A stretch of 64,000 bases of DNA from Phycisphaerales bacterium (GTDB lineage: Bacteria > Planctomycetota > Phycisphaerae > Phycisphaerales > UBA1924): assembly GCA_040217175.1 (NCBI GenBank), contig JAVJNT010000001.1:992001-1056000 (forward strand), given 5' to 3'. The position numbers and the translations under genes were made by a program. Within the stretch, counting starts at the first letter, position 1. Each line of letters starts with the position of its first letter. Under the pieces are notes generated by a model that ran no database searches, was not told where the DNA came from, and saw nothing but the letters and a program-made list of their open reading frames with translations. Below, one piece after another: positions 1 to 7,368 of the stretch.

Positions 1-2
1 GC

Positions 3-380
3 CAGCGCGCCCACTTCGGCACGGGCGTCGGTACGCCTGCCGAAGCGATGCTCTACGACCACTTCGTGCACAAGGACCTCTTCGAGGGCGTGCACCGCGA
101 GCTGTGCGTCTTCGGCGAGGTCGGGCGGCCCTACACGCACGACGAGCGGGACCGGCTGCGCGTCCCCGAGCAGGTCCAGCACCTGGGCCGCGGCCTGGCG
201 AGGGTGCACACGCCCGATGCGCCCGGCTATGCGCCGCTGCTGCGGTACGCATTCGGCCGCTGCGACTGGGACGCGGGCGATTTCGACCTATACCGCGTGC
301 GCATGGCCTACCCGCCGCTGTCCACGTCGGTGATGATCCGCCACGAACTTCCCGAGCCTCCGGAGTGGCTGGAGGCTTGA
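3..380 (+). CDS. Hypothetical protein, 5'-truncated by window edge
   Basis: The frame is open from the first bases of the window, so the gene begins upstream; the ATG at 48 is probably internal because the codons before it (from position 3) continue in frame without a stop. About 125 residues are visible. The segment is soluble-looking, acidic to neutral and rich in Tyr and His, with no signal peptide or membrane segment in the visible part. I do not recognise the family. It ends at a TGA 63 bp before the next gene, which has its own strong SD. Confidence 0.6.
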   Translation, partial: QRAHFGTGVGTPAEAMLYDHFVHKDLFEGVHRELCVFGEVGRPYTHDERDRLRVPEQVQHLGRGLARVHTPDAPGYAPLLRYAFGRCDWDAGDFDLYRVRMAYPPLSTSVMIRHELPEPPEWLEA

Positions 381-443
381 CCATCGATCTCGTACGCCTG
401 GGGGCCGACTCGCACGAATGCAGAACTTACCTGGAGGCATGAA

Positions 444-1229
444 ATGACCACGTTCCGCTCCGCAACCCTTGCCGTCCTGTTGGCGGCCCCCACCACCGCG
501 CTCGCGCAGACCGTCGACTTCGAGGACCTCGCCGAGGGCTTTTACGGCTCGACGTTCGAGTACGCCGGCATGTTCTTCCAAGACATCAACCAGGTGTCCG
601 GCGTCTTCCCGGATGGATCGACCTTCGGCCCGCAGGAGTTCGACGAGGTCGTCATCGAGGATGCAACGTTCTTCTACGACGACTTCCCCGCGTGGGGCAG
701 CCCCGAGAACGCGCTGACCTTCGGCAACGCCTTCGTGCCGGGCGACAACCTCTCGATCGGCCGCATCTCGTCGGCGACCATCGTGCTCGACGAGGACCAG
801 ACCAGCGTCTCCATGGACATCGCCTACTACCAGGATGGCCCGTGGGGCGGCATCGTCGTCCACCTGGACGCCATCAAGCTGGGCGAGGTCGTCGGCAGCG
901 CCGACACGATCACCATCCGCGACGGCGGCGGCCGCGACAGCATCGCCCTGGGCGAGCTCAGCATCTCGGGCGTCGAGTTCGATGAGTTGCACCTCTACGC
1001 CACGTTCGGCAGCGAGTTCAGCCTGCCGCGCATCCTCATCGACGACATCGCGTTCGGCACCGGCTGCCGGGCCGACTTCGACGGTGACGGCAGCCTCACG
1101 CTGTTCGACTTCCTGGCCTTCCAGGACGCGTTCGACGCGGGCGATCTCGCCGCCGACTTCGACGGCGACGGCAGCCTCACGCTGTTCGACTTCCTGGCGT
1201 TCCAGAACGAGTTCGACGCCGGCTGCTGA
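444..1229 (+). CDS. Secreted protein with C-terminal GC-type dockerin module
   Basis: 261 residues. An N-terminal signal peptide ends near ALAQ (about residue 22). A beta-rich domain of unknown function follows to about residue 205. The C-terminus carries two near-identical units of the form DFDGDGSLTLFDFLAFQ, in which the DxDGDGxLT part resembles a dockerin/EF-hand calcium loop. The chain ends in Asp-Ala-Gly-Cys. The mature protein has exactly two cysteines, one just before the first unit and one as the last residue, so a disulfide closing the module is likely (inference). An SD (TGGAGG) lies upstream of the ATG. Comparable modules occur in three other genes of this window. Probably exported and displayed at the cell surface; the partner is unknown. 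Confidence 0.85.
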   Translation: MTTFRSATLAVLLAAPTTALAQTVDFEDLAEGFYGSTFEYAGMFFQDINQVSGVFPDGSTFGPQEFDEVVIEDATFFYDDFPAWGSPENALTFGNAFVPGDNLSIGRISSATIVLDEDQTSVSMDIAYYQDGPWGGIVVHLDAIKLGEVVGSADTITIRDGGGRDSIALGELSISGVEFDELHLYATFGSEFSLPRILIDDIAFGTGCRADFDGDGSLTLFDFLAFQDAFDAGDLAADFDGDGSLTLFDFLAFQNEFDAGC

Positions 1230-1263
1230 TCAACCGACGAATTCGCACGGTTTCCTATCCGCG

Positions 1264-1295
1264 ACGGCCCGCCTCTTCTCCCTGGGGCGGGCCGT
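1264..1295 (+). terminator. Inverted repeat after the dockerin gene
   Basis: A perfect 10-bp stem ACGGCCCGCC (1264-1273) pairs with GGCGGGCCGT (1286-1295) around a 12-nt loop, 35 bp after the stop codon. There is no U-tract, so intrinsic termination is only a possibility. Confidence 0.45.
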
Positions 1296-1384
1296 TGCAC
1301 GTGGTGATCGGCGGAATGGACTCGCGCAACGCCTAACATCGCCGTCGCGACAGGGATGCGGCGCCCGCGCGAGAGAGGCCATGC

Positions 1385-2530
1385 ATGCTCAACGCGGTCT
1401 TGTGGTACGTGGCCATCTCGCTCACCGGCCCGCTCGTCGTGCTGACGCTCGCCCCGCTGGTGCTCACGACCGGGTCGTGGGTCGTCCGAGCCTGGGACTT
1501 TCCTCGTTTGCAGTTGGCCGCGTTGACCTCGGTACCAGCAGTGCCGCTGCTCGTCATCATCTTGCGAGACGCAGGGGCATGGTTCGCTACCGCCTTGCTC
1601 ATCCTGCTCTTCGTGATGGCGGCTTCGGGCGTCGTGCAGTTGCTGCCATTCACCCGGCTGTGGTCGCGAGAGGTCGAGGGCTTGGGCGAGGCTGCACGCA
1701 ACGAGGATTCGCTTCGCATCCTCGTCGCCAACATCCGCTACGAGAGCCGGCAGTTCGAGGCGGTCTCGGACACCATCCTCGAGGCCGACCCCGATCTGCT
1801 CCTCCTCATCGAGATCGACGAGACGTGGCACGGCGAATTGCATTCGCTCGCGCAGGGCTATCCGCATCGCATCGAGTCGATCGCGGACGAAGGCCTCGGC
1901 CTGGCCTTGTGGTCCAGGCGACCGCTCGGCCAGGGAGGGATCGAGCATCTCATCAGCGAGCGTCGGCCGTCTATCGTCGCCGAGGTGGAGACACAGGACG
2001 GCCGAACAATCAGGTTCGTCGGCCTGCATCCCACGCCGCCTGGCCTCCGCGACAGTACCGGCCAGGATCGTCGCGACAGCAACGTCCGGGATGCCGAACT
2101 CGTGCTGCTCGCCAGGCGCATTGCCACGGATCCGAACCGCAACTGGATCGTCGCGGGCGATTTCAACGACGTCGCCTGGTCGCACACGACGCGGTTGTTC
2201 AAGCGTCTCAGCGGGATGCTCGACCCTCGGGTCGGACGCAAGCTCATGAACACCTTCCACGCAGGGCGGTGGTACCTCCGGTTCCCCGTTGATCATCTCT
2301 TCGTCGCTCCGGGCACTCGCATCGGCCGCCTCGATCGCGTCAGGCTGCCCGGCTCGGACCACTTCGGCCTGCTGGCCACGATTGCCCTTGAGCCGAGGTC
2401 CGAAACGAGGCCTGCAGATCCGGACAGCGACGCCGATGACGCGCACGAAGCCGCCCATGCGGTCGAGCGAGGGGCCGAGGACGCCGGAGCGAGAGGCGTG
2501 AAGTCCGGAGACCCGACGCGATCGATCTAG
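1385..2530 (+). CDS. Membrane-anchored endonuclease/exonuclease/phosphatase family protein
   Basis: 381 residues. The first ~100 residues contain three hydrophobic segments. The rest is an EEP (DNase I-like) domain: VANIR with the metal-binding Asn, LIEID with the catalytic Glu, GLHPTPP with a His, GDFND (Asp and Asn), DHLF, and a final SDHFG with the general-base Asp-His. All catalytic positions are present, so it should be an active metal-dependent phosphoesterase facing the periplasm. The architecture resembles the YafD-type membrane EEP proteins. The substrate (nucleic acid, phospholipid or inositol phosphate) cannot be read from sequence. The start has a GAGAGG SD-like sequence. Confidence 0.85.
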   Translation: MLNAVLWYVAISLTGPLVVLTLAPLVLTTGSWVVRAWDFPRLQLAALTSVPAVPLLVIILRDAGAWFATALLILLFVMAASGVVQLLPFTRLWSREVEGLGEAARNEDSLRILVANIRYESRQFEAVSDTILEADPDLLLLIEIDETWHGELHSLAQGYPHRIESIADEGLGLALWSRRPLGQGGIEHLISERRPSIVAEVETQDGRTIRFVGLHPTPPGLRDSTGQDRRDSNVRDAELVLLARRIATDPNRNWIVAGDFNDVAWSHTTRLFKRLSGMLDPRVGRKLMNTFHAGRWYLRFPVDHLFVAPGTRIGRLDRVRLPGSDHFGLLATIALEPRSETRPADPDSDADDAHEAAHAVERGAEDAGARGVKSGDPTRSI

Positions 2531-2707
2531 GGTGATCACGTACTGGTTTCCGGGTCATTACGTATATGTCGGTTGATTTCCCGGATTCGCCGGGCAACGC
2601 TTCGTGGACCCTGCCGACGCAGCCAGGGACTGACTCCGAGTCGCAACACGTCGTCTCGTTCGTTCAGCCCGTTGCGTTGGCCCAGATCCATGACCACTCT
2701 CGAGACA

Positions 2708-3409
2708 TCACGCGCGTCCGCCCTCTCGAGCATCAGATGCACAGGGCGACGATCCTGCGGCAGGCTGGAAGCTTGGCCCGTGCTCGAGGATGCCCTGAGC
2801 GACCTCGACGAGCTTGGTCCGGGCGTTCTGGGCTCGCGTGCGCAGGATGGCGAAGGCTTCGGCCTCTTCGACCTGTTGGTCGGCCATGATGGCGCCCTTG
2901 GCGCGTTCGATCACCTTGCGATCCGCGAGCGCCTGCCGCAGCGAATCGACCTCGCCGGCGAGTTCTTCGAATTGCTCGAATCGCGCCCGTGCGACGACGA
3001 TGGCCGCCTCGAGATCGATCGGATCGATCGGCTCGACGAGGTAGGCCATGACATGGTCGGCCATGGCCTTCTGCACGAGGCCCAGCGAACGCCGCTCGGC
3101 GACGATGACCGTCGGCACCGGCTTTTCGGATCCCAGCTTGACGGCGGCTTCGATTCCGTCGCCGTCGGAAAACTCGATACCCGTCACGATCAACTGGGGC
3201 CGCTTTTCGGCGGCCGCCTCGAACATCGCTTGGATCGTGTTGCACCGACACAAGACGGCGTGCCGACGTCCGACGATGGACGCGAGTTGCTCGACCATCT
3301 CGCCTCGACCGTGGGCGACGATGACGGCGAGCCCATGCAGGGCCTCTGCGGCTCCTTCGACGGCCGCGTGCTCTCCGTGGGGTTGGTCGGCGTTCATCGC
3401 GGTCTCCAT
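2708..3409 (-). CDS. ANTAR-domain response regulator (AmiR/NasR type)
   Basis: About 233 residues from the ATG at 3409; a second ATG at 3397 has a better-spaced GGAG. Residues ~15-130 form a pseudo-receiver-like domain. A coiled-coil linker (about 130-165) leads to a C-terminal ANTAR domain: the stretch RKVIERAKGAIMADQQVEEAEAF, followed by the three-helix AxAxxxR region, is characteristic. ANTAR domains bind paired RNA hairpins and prevent transcription termination, so this is expected to be a post-initiation regulator. The receiver lacks a clear DD...D...K phospho-acceptor set (the equivalent segment reads VTGIEFSDGDG), so signalling may not use canonical phosphorylation. It is divergent from a BLUF photoreceptor gene 80 bp away, which hints at a light-related role. 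Confidence 0.8.
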   Translation of the reverse strand: METAMNADQPHGEHAAVEGAAEALHGLAVIVAHGRGEMVEQLASIVGRRHAVLCRCNTIQAMFEAAAEKRPQLIVTGIEFSDGDGIEAAVKLGSEKPVPTVIVAERRSLGLVQKAMADHVMAYLVEPIDPIDLEAAIVVARARFEQFEELAGEVDSLRQALADRKVIERAKGAIMADQQVEEAEAFAILRTRAQNARTKLVEVAQGILEHGPSFQPAAGSSPCASDAREGGRA

Positions 3410-3489
3410 CTCTCGGGCCCTGCGGGGCAGTCCACGACCGACCAGTGTACCCGCCGCCCGCTCGAGCGGGCACGTTCGACCCCAGCCGA

Positions 3490-4008
3490 ATGAACCCAGA
3501 AATGAGCTCACAGATCTTCCAACTCGCCTATGTCAGCAAGCGTCGTTCGAGCGTCACCGATGAAGATATCGTTGATGGCATCGTACTGCCCGCGATCACC
3601 AAGAACCGCTTGCTCGGCCTCACGGGGTGCTTGTGGTTTGACGAGCATCACTTCTTCCAGGTGCTGGAAGGCGCTCTCGATGCCGTGGAATTGATGTACG
3701 AACGCATCAGCACCGATCGGCGGCACGAGTCGATCACGCGCATCCTCTGCGAAGACACCGGCGGGAGACGCTTCGAGCGCTTCGGCATGCGGGCGATACG
3801 CTCGGATGCGGCCAGATCGATGCCCGAACTGGTTACGGCCTATAGCGAGGGACGGTCGATTTCCGTCGGCCGTGCGGCCCCCTGGTGGAATCCGCTCGCG
3901 CGGTCCGACCGCCGAGGACGGGATTCGGCGACGGCGGTCGAGCCCCTGTCGCTGGCCCGACGCGTCATCGATGAACTCGCCGGCTGGTCCGACGCGACCC
4001 CGGCGTAG
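3490..4008 (+). CDS. BLUF-domain blue-light photoreceptor
   Basis: 172 residues from the ATG at 3490 (an ATG at 3502 is an alternative). The BLUF domain occupies residues ~8-105. The flavin-photocycle residues are present: Tyr14 in QLAYVS, Asn39 in KNRLLGLTG, and Gln57 in FFQVLEG. These define FAD-binding blue-light sensors in which the Tyr-Gln hydrogen bond switches on illumination. No EAL, GGDEF or cyclase output domain is attached, so this is a short BLUF protein that would act through a partner. The ~65-residue tail is basic and Pro/Trp-containing and is unassigned. The divergently transcribed ANTAR regulator is the obvious candidate partner (inference). Confidence 0.9.
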   Translation: MNPEMSSQIFQLAYVSKRRSSVTDEDIVDGIVLPAITKNRLLGLTGCLWFDEHHFFQVLEGALDAVELMYERISTDRRHESITRILCEDTGGRRFERFGMRAIRSDAARSMPELVTAYSEGRSISVGRAAPWWNPLARSDRRGRDSATAVEPLSLARRVIDELAGWSDATPA

Positions 4009-4042
4009 CGCCCCCTGCCAACGGCCACGGTCCACGCTCGCG

Positions 4043-4048
4043 TACTAT
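4043..4048 (+). promoter_or_regulatory. TA-type -10 box of rluB-like gene
   Basis: TACTAT lies 5 nt before the GTG start at 4054, with no SD. This fits a leaderless transcript. Confidence 0.5.
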
Positions 4049-4053
4049 CCGCC

Positions 4054-4896
4054 GTGCCGCAGCCCGACTCCACCGCCGCCCCCCAGGGACAGGAACGACT
4101 GCACCGCGTCCTCGCCGATGCGGGCGTGGCCAGTCGCCGCGCCTGCGAGCAACTCATCCGCGAGGGTCACGTCGAGGTCAACGGCGAGATCGTGACCGAA
4201 CTGCCTTCGTTTGCCGACCCACGACGTGACGACATCCGCGTCAACGGCCGCCGCATCCGCACGCCGGATGCCACGGTCACGGTGCTCCTGAACAAGCCGA
4301 CCGCCACGCTCACCACCGCCGCCGACGAGCCGGGCATGGACCGCCGCACGGTGCTCGACATCGTGCAGCACCCACTCGCGCCCCGCCTATTTCCGGTCGG
4401 GCGGCTCGACTACGACACCACGGGGCTGCTGATCCTGACCAACGACGGCGAACTGGCAAACCGACTTGCTCACCCGAGGTACGAGATCCCCAAGACCTAC
4501 CGGGCCATCGTCAGCGGGGTGATGACCAAGGAGAGCCTGGCCGACCTGGAGCGTGGCGTCGTCCTGGCCCACCGCACGCAGGGCAAGACGCAGGGGGCCG
4601 AACGCACCCAGCCCGTACGGGTGACCGTGACCAGGCAACTGCGCGACCGGGCGCACCTCGAGATCACGCTGACCGAGGGCCGCAACCGCGAGGTCCGCCG
4701 AGTGCTCGCCCGCGTGGGATGCCCCGTCCGAAAGCTCGAGCGCGTCGCCATCGGCCCGGTCAAGCTTGCCGACCTCCGCCGCGGCCATTGGCGAGACATT
4801 CGCCCCAGTGAGCTCAAGTCGCTCAAGAAGGCCGTTGGCCTCCTCGAGGGTGGCCGTCGCGGTGGACAGAGCAGGCCACGAACGGGGAGGTCGTAG
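4054..4896 (+). CDS. rluB: rRNA pseudouridine synthase, RsuA/RluB family
   Basis: 280 residues from a GTG start. Residues ~15-65 are an S4 RNA-binding domain (LHRVLADAGVASRRACEQLI). The catalytic domain follows, with the family motif GRLDYDTTGLLILTNDG carrying the nucleophilic Asp, and the C-terminal EGRNREVRRVLARVG signature. Enzymes of this family isomerise a single uridine in rRNA (RluB: 23S U2605; RsuA: 16S U516). Sequence alone leans to RluB but cannot exclude RluE/RluF or RsuA. A basic tail follows. The membrane protein gene begins 3 nt after its stop, suggesting co-transcription. Confidence 0.9.
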   Translation: MPQPDSTAAPQGQERLHRVLADAGVASRRACEQLIREGHVEVNGEIVTELPSFADPRRDDIRVNGRRIRTPDATVTVLLNKPTATLTTAADEPGMDRRTVLDIVQHPLAPRLFPVGRLDYDTTGLLILTNDGELANRLAHPRYEIPKTYRAIVSGVMTKESLADLERGVVLAHRTQGKTQGAERTQPVRVTVTRQLRDRAHLEITLTEGRNREVRRVLARVGCPVRKLERVAIGPVKLADLRRGHWRDIRPSELKSLKKAVGLLEGGRRGGQSRPRTGRS

Positions 4897-4899
4897 TCC

Positions 4900-6435
4900 A
4901 TGGCCGGACTGCCCGACTGGCTACGGCTGCCCAGCAGCGAAGAAATGGCACGAGCGACCTACGTCAGCCGCATGGCGCTGCGCTCGCTCTTGAAGACTCG
5001 GCTCCCGCAGATGGCGGCGGCGCTCGCCTATCGCACGCTCTTCGGTCTGCTGCCGATCAGCATCGTCGCGCTCGTCATCGTGCGCATGTTCGTGGGCGAC
5101 GACGACCTAAAACGGCTCATGGAGCAGGCCGTTCGGTTCACGGGCATCGCCGAGGTGATCCAGGCCGAGGTCGGCCAGACCACGCCAGACGATCCGAGCG
5201 ACGACGCACCCGTGCGGCCCTCGGTCGGCGGCGTGCTCACGATGCCGGGTCCGTTCACGTCGTCCATGCGGTTGCACGCAGCCCTGGCCATGGTCGGTAC
5301 GCCCGAGGACATCGAGGAGCGTGGCACGGGCCTGCTCAACCCGCCCGAGCCGTTGGATCCGACCCCGCAGAGCCTCGACGACCTCCTGCAGGGCTGGGTC
5401 GACAACTTCGGATCGGTTCGGTTCGACGCCATCGGGCTCGTCGGCGGCCTCGTGCTCATTTATGCCGCGCTCGCGATGGTCGTCGAGGTCGAACGCTGCT
5501 TCAACCAAGTGTGCCGCGCCAAATCGGGACGGAGCTGGACCCGCCGAATCACGCAGTACTGGACGCTGATGACGCTCGGGGCCATCCTCATTGCGCTGAC
5601 CTTCCTCGTGAGCGTGCAATTCCGAGAGTGGATTCGCGCCATGGCGGGCGACGGGGACGCATTTGGCCGATTCATCGTCGGTGCGGCGGGCTTCCTCGTC
5701 ACCGTCGCTATCAGCACGGGGCTGCTGACGCTCGCCTACATGATCTTGCCCAACCGTCGCCTCCGCCTGCGCCCGACGCTCGCGGGCGCCACGGTTGCCG
5801 CCATCGGATGGGAGGCCGCCAAGTGGGGCTTCACGCAGTACCTGGGCTTCTCGACGAACTCAACCTACGCCACGCTGTACGGCTCGCTCGCGCTCATCCC
5901 GATCTTCATGCTGTGGGTCTTCTTGACGTGGCTCATCATCCTCTTCGGGCTGCAGGTCGCGTATGGCGTGCAGATGCTCGAAGACGGCATCGAGCAGGAC
6001 GAGGACTCCGACGATCCGGCCCTGATGCTCGCCGGACCGGGCTTGCTCATCGACGCCGCAGCCGCGATCGGCCGGCGATTCGCTGATGGGCAGGGCGCTC
6101 GGACGTCCGACGTCGCCGACGAGCTGGCCCTCGCCAACGACCAGTGCTCGAAGATCATCAACGCCCTGCAGCGCGGCGGATTCGTGAAACAACTGGACAA
6201 CGGCGGAGGTTTTACCTTGTCCAAGCCGGCCGATCGAATCCGCCTGGCCGACATTGCGACGGCCGCACCCTCGCCAGTCGCCTCGCGGCAGGGGTCCGCG
6301 GCGTCCCGGCTCAGACGGTCGGCCGTCGAGTCGTTGGGAGAAGAAACCCTACAATCTCGCCTGGCCGAGGCAGCGGAAAACCAGGATGGCTCAGCCAACG
6401 TATCGAAGGACGGGAAAGAACGCGAGGACGCATGA
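4900..6435 (+). CDS. YihY/BrkB family membrane protein with C-terminal winged-helix-like domain
   Basis: 511 residues. The YihY/BrkB core spans ~30-360 with the family-typical opening MAAALAYRTLFGLLPI and five to six hydrophobic segments, ending in the LTWLIILFGLQVAY segment. A loop of about 85 residues (55-165) after the first helix is longer than usual. Residues ~385-460 form a domain that reads like a winged helix (TSDVADELALANDQCSKIINALQRGGFV), as in Rrf2/MarR-like folds, presumably cytoplasmic. The C-terminal ~50 residues look disordered. The family was once misannotated as RNase BN; its true function is unsettled. The stop overlaps the ATG of the following lipoprotein gene (ATGA). Confidence 0.85.
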   Translation: MAGLPDWLRLPSSEEMARATYVSRMALRSLLKTRLPQMAAALAYRTLFGLLPISIVALVIVRMFVGDDDLKRLMEQAVRFTGIAEVIQAEVGQTTPDDPSDDAPVRPSVGGVLTMPGPFTSSMRLHAALAMVGTPEDIEERGTGLLNPPEPLDPTPQSLDDLLQGWVDNFGSVRFDAIGLVGGLVLIYAALAMVVEVERCFNQVCRAKSGRSWTRRITQYWTLMTLGAILIALTFLVSVQFREWIRAMAGDGDAFGRFIVGAAGFLVTVAISTGLLTLAYMILPNRRLRLRPTLAGATVAAIGWEAAKWGFTQYLGFSTNSTYATLYGSLALIPIFMLWVFLTWLIILFGLQVAYGVQMLEDGIEQDEDSDDPALMLAGPGLLIDAAAAIGRRFADGQGARTSDVADELALANDQCSKIINALQRGGFVKQLDNGGGFTLSKPADRIRLADIATAAPSPVASRQGSAASRLRRSAVESLGEETLQSRLAEAAENQDGSANVSKDGKEREDA

Positions 6436-6659
6436 CACGCAGCCGAATCATCAAGGGCTCCATCTTGACCGCCACCGCGGGAGTGCTTGCTCTGGGTGCG
6501 GGTGGTTGCTATCGGAAGGTCGTGGATTCCCGGGGCATCGGGGCCGATAGCACGAAGCTCCGCAGCGAGTACGAGAGCCGGCCGCTCGACTTCATGACCA
6601 CCGAGAGCCGAAGAGACAAGCGTGAGGTTCGCCCCGCACGCGAGCGTGAACGGCCCTGA
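6432..6659 (+). CDS. Small putative lipoprotein
   Basis: 75 residues, starting inside the stop of the brkB-like gene (ATGA overlap), so it is probably translationally coupled. An N-terminal basic and hydrophobic stretch runs to a cysteine at residue 27 in GAGGCYRKV, a loose lipobox. The remainder is highly charged (repeated Arg, Glu, Asp) and probably extends from the membrane. I do not recognise a family. Confidence 0.65.
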   Translation: MTRSRIIKGSILTATAGVLALGAGGCYRKVVDSRGIGADSTKLRSEYESRPLDFMTTESRRDKREVRPARERERP

Positions 6660-6719
6660 TCCGAGGTATGTGGAGCCTAAACTTTCGTCACGCTCGTCAT
6701 TCCTGATTCGGGAGCCACC

Positions 6720-7289
6720 ATGGGCATCGAAGCCGCACTTCCTACCGACGCCATCCTGACCACGCAACTCCAGCGTGTCATCAACTGGGCCCGGCGCAGC
6801 AGCATCTGGCCCATCCCCTTCGCGACCGCGTGCTGTGGCATCGAACTCATGGCAACGGCGTCGAGCCGCTATGACCTCGCCCGATTCGGCATGGAACGCA
6901 TGAGCTTCAGCCCGCGGCAGAGCGACCTCGTCATCGTCGCCGGCCGCATTGGCATCAAGATGATGCCCGTGCTCCAGCGCATCTATCAACAGGTAGCCGA
7001 GCCCAAGTGGGTCATCTCGATGGGCGCGTGCGCTTCCACCGGCGGCGTGTTCGACACCTACGCCACCGTCCAGGGCATCGACCAGTTCATCCCCGTCGAC
7101 GTCTACATCCCCGGCTGCCCGCCCAGGCCCGAGATGCTGCTCGAGGGCATCATGGCCATCCAGCGGATCATCGATGAGGACGGGATCCCGCCTCGCGGCC
7201 CCGGCGGCAAGCGCGTGCCGCTCGGCATCGCCGTCCAGCCCACGCACCAGGCAACCCCCCAGCCCGTCGGCGTGCGCATCGGATCCTGA
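6720..7289 (+). CDS. nuoB: NADH-quinone oxidoreductase subunit B (NuoB)
   Basis: 189 residues with the full NuoB/PSST pattern: ATACCGIELMA with paired Cys38-Cys39, SMGACASTGG (Cys104) and YIPGCPPRPE (Cys133). These ligate the N2 [4Fe-4S] cluster next to the quinone site of complex I. The N-terminus lacks a membrane segment, as is normal. A GGGAG SD precedes the ATG. The oddity is context: nuoC/D/A genes are not adjacent; its neighbours are a small lipoprotein and a TPR protein, whereas nuoB usually sits in an A-B-C-D cluster. The C-terminal ~35 residues are a Pro/Gly-rich extension. Function in complex I is well supported by the intact ligands. Confidence 0.92.
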   Translation: MGIEAALPTDAILTTQLQRVINWARRSSIWPIPFATACCGIELMATASSRYDLARFGMERMSFSPRQSDLVIVAGRIGIKMMPVLQRIYQQVAEPKWVISMGACASTGGVFDTYATVQGIDQFIPVDVYIPGCPPRPEMLLEGIMAIQRIIDEDGIPPRGPGGKRVPLGIAVQPTHQATPQPVGVRIGS

Positions 7290-7368
7290 TCCGATCGGCT
7301 TCCGACAATCTGGCTCGGCGGCCGCGTCGAGGCCGACTTCGACGCGTTGGGGTGGAACAATCCCCGAC

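Noticed and set aside
995-2539. Minus-strand open frame across the EEP gene
   Set aside because: Antisense of a gene with all EEP catalytic motifs; shadow of high GC.
2566-2889. Possible plus-strand gene between the EEP and ANTAR genes
   Set aside because: Overlaps the 3' part of the ANTAR gene in antisense and has no recognisable domain or start signal.
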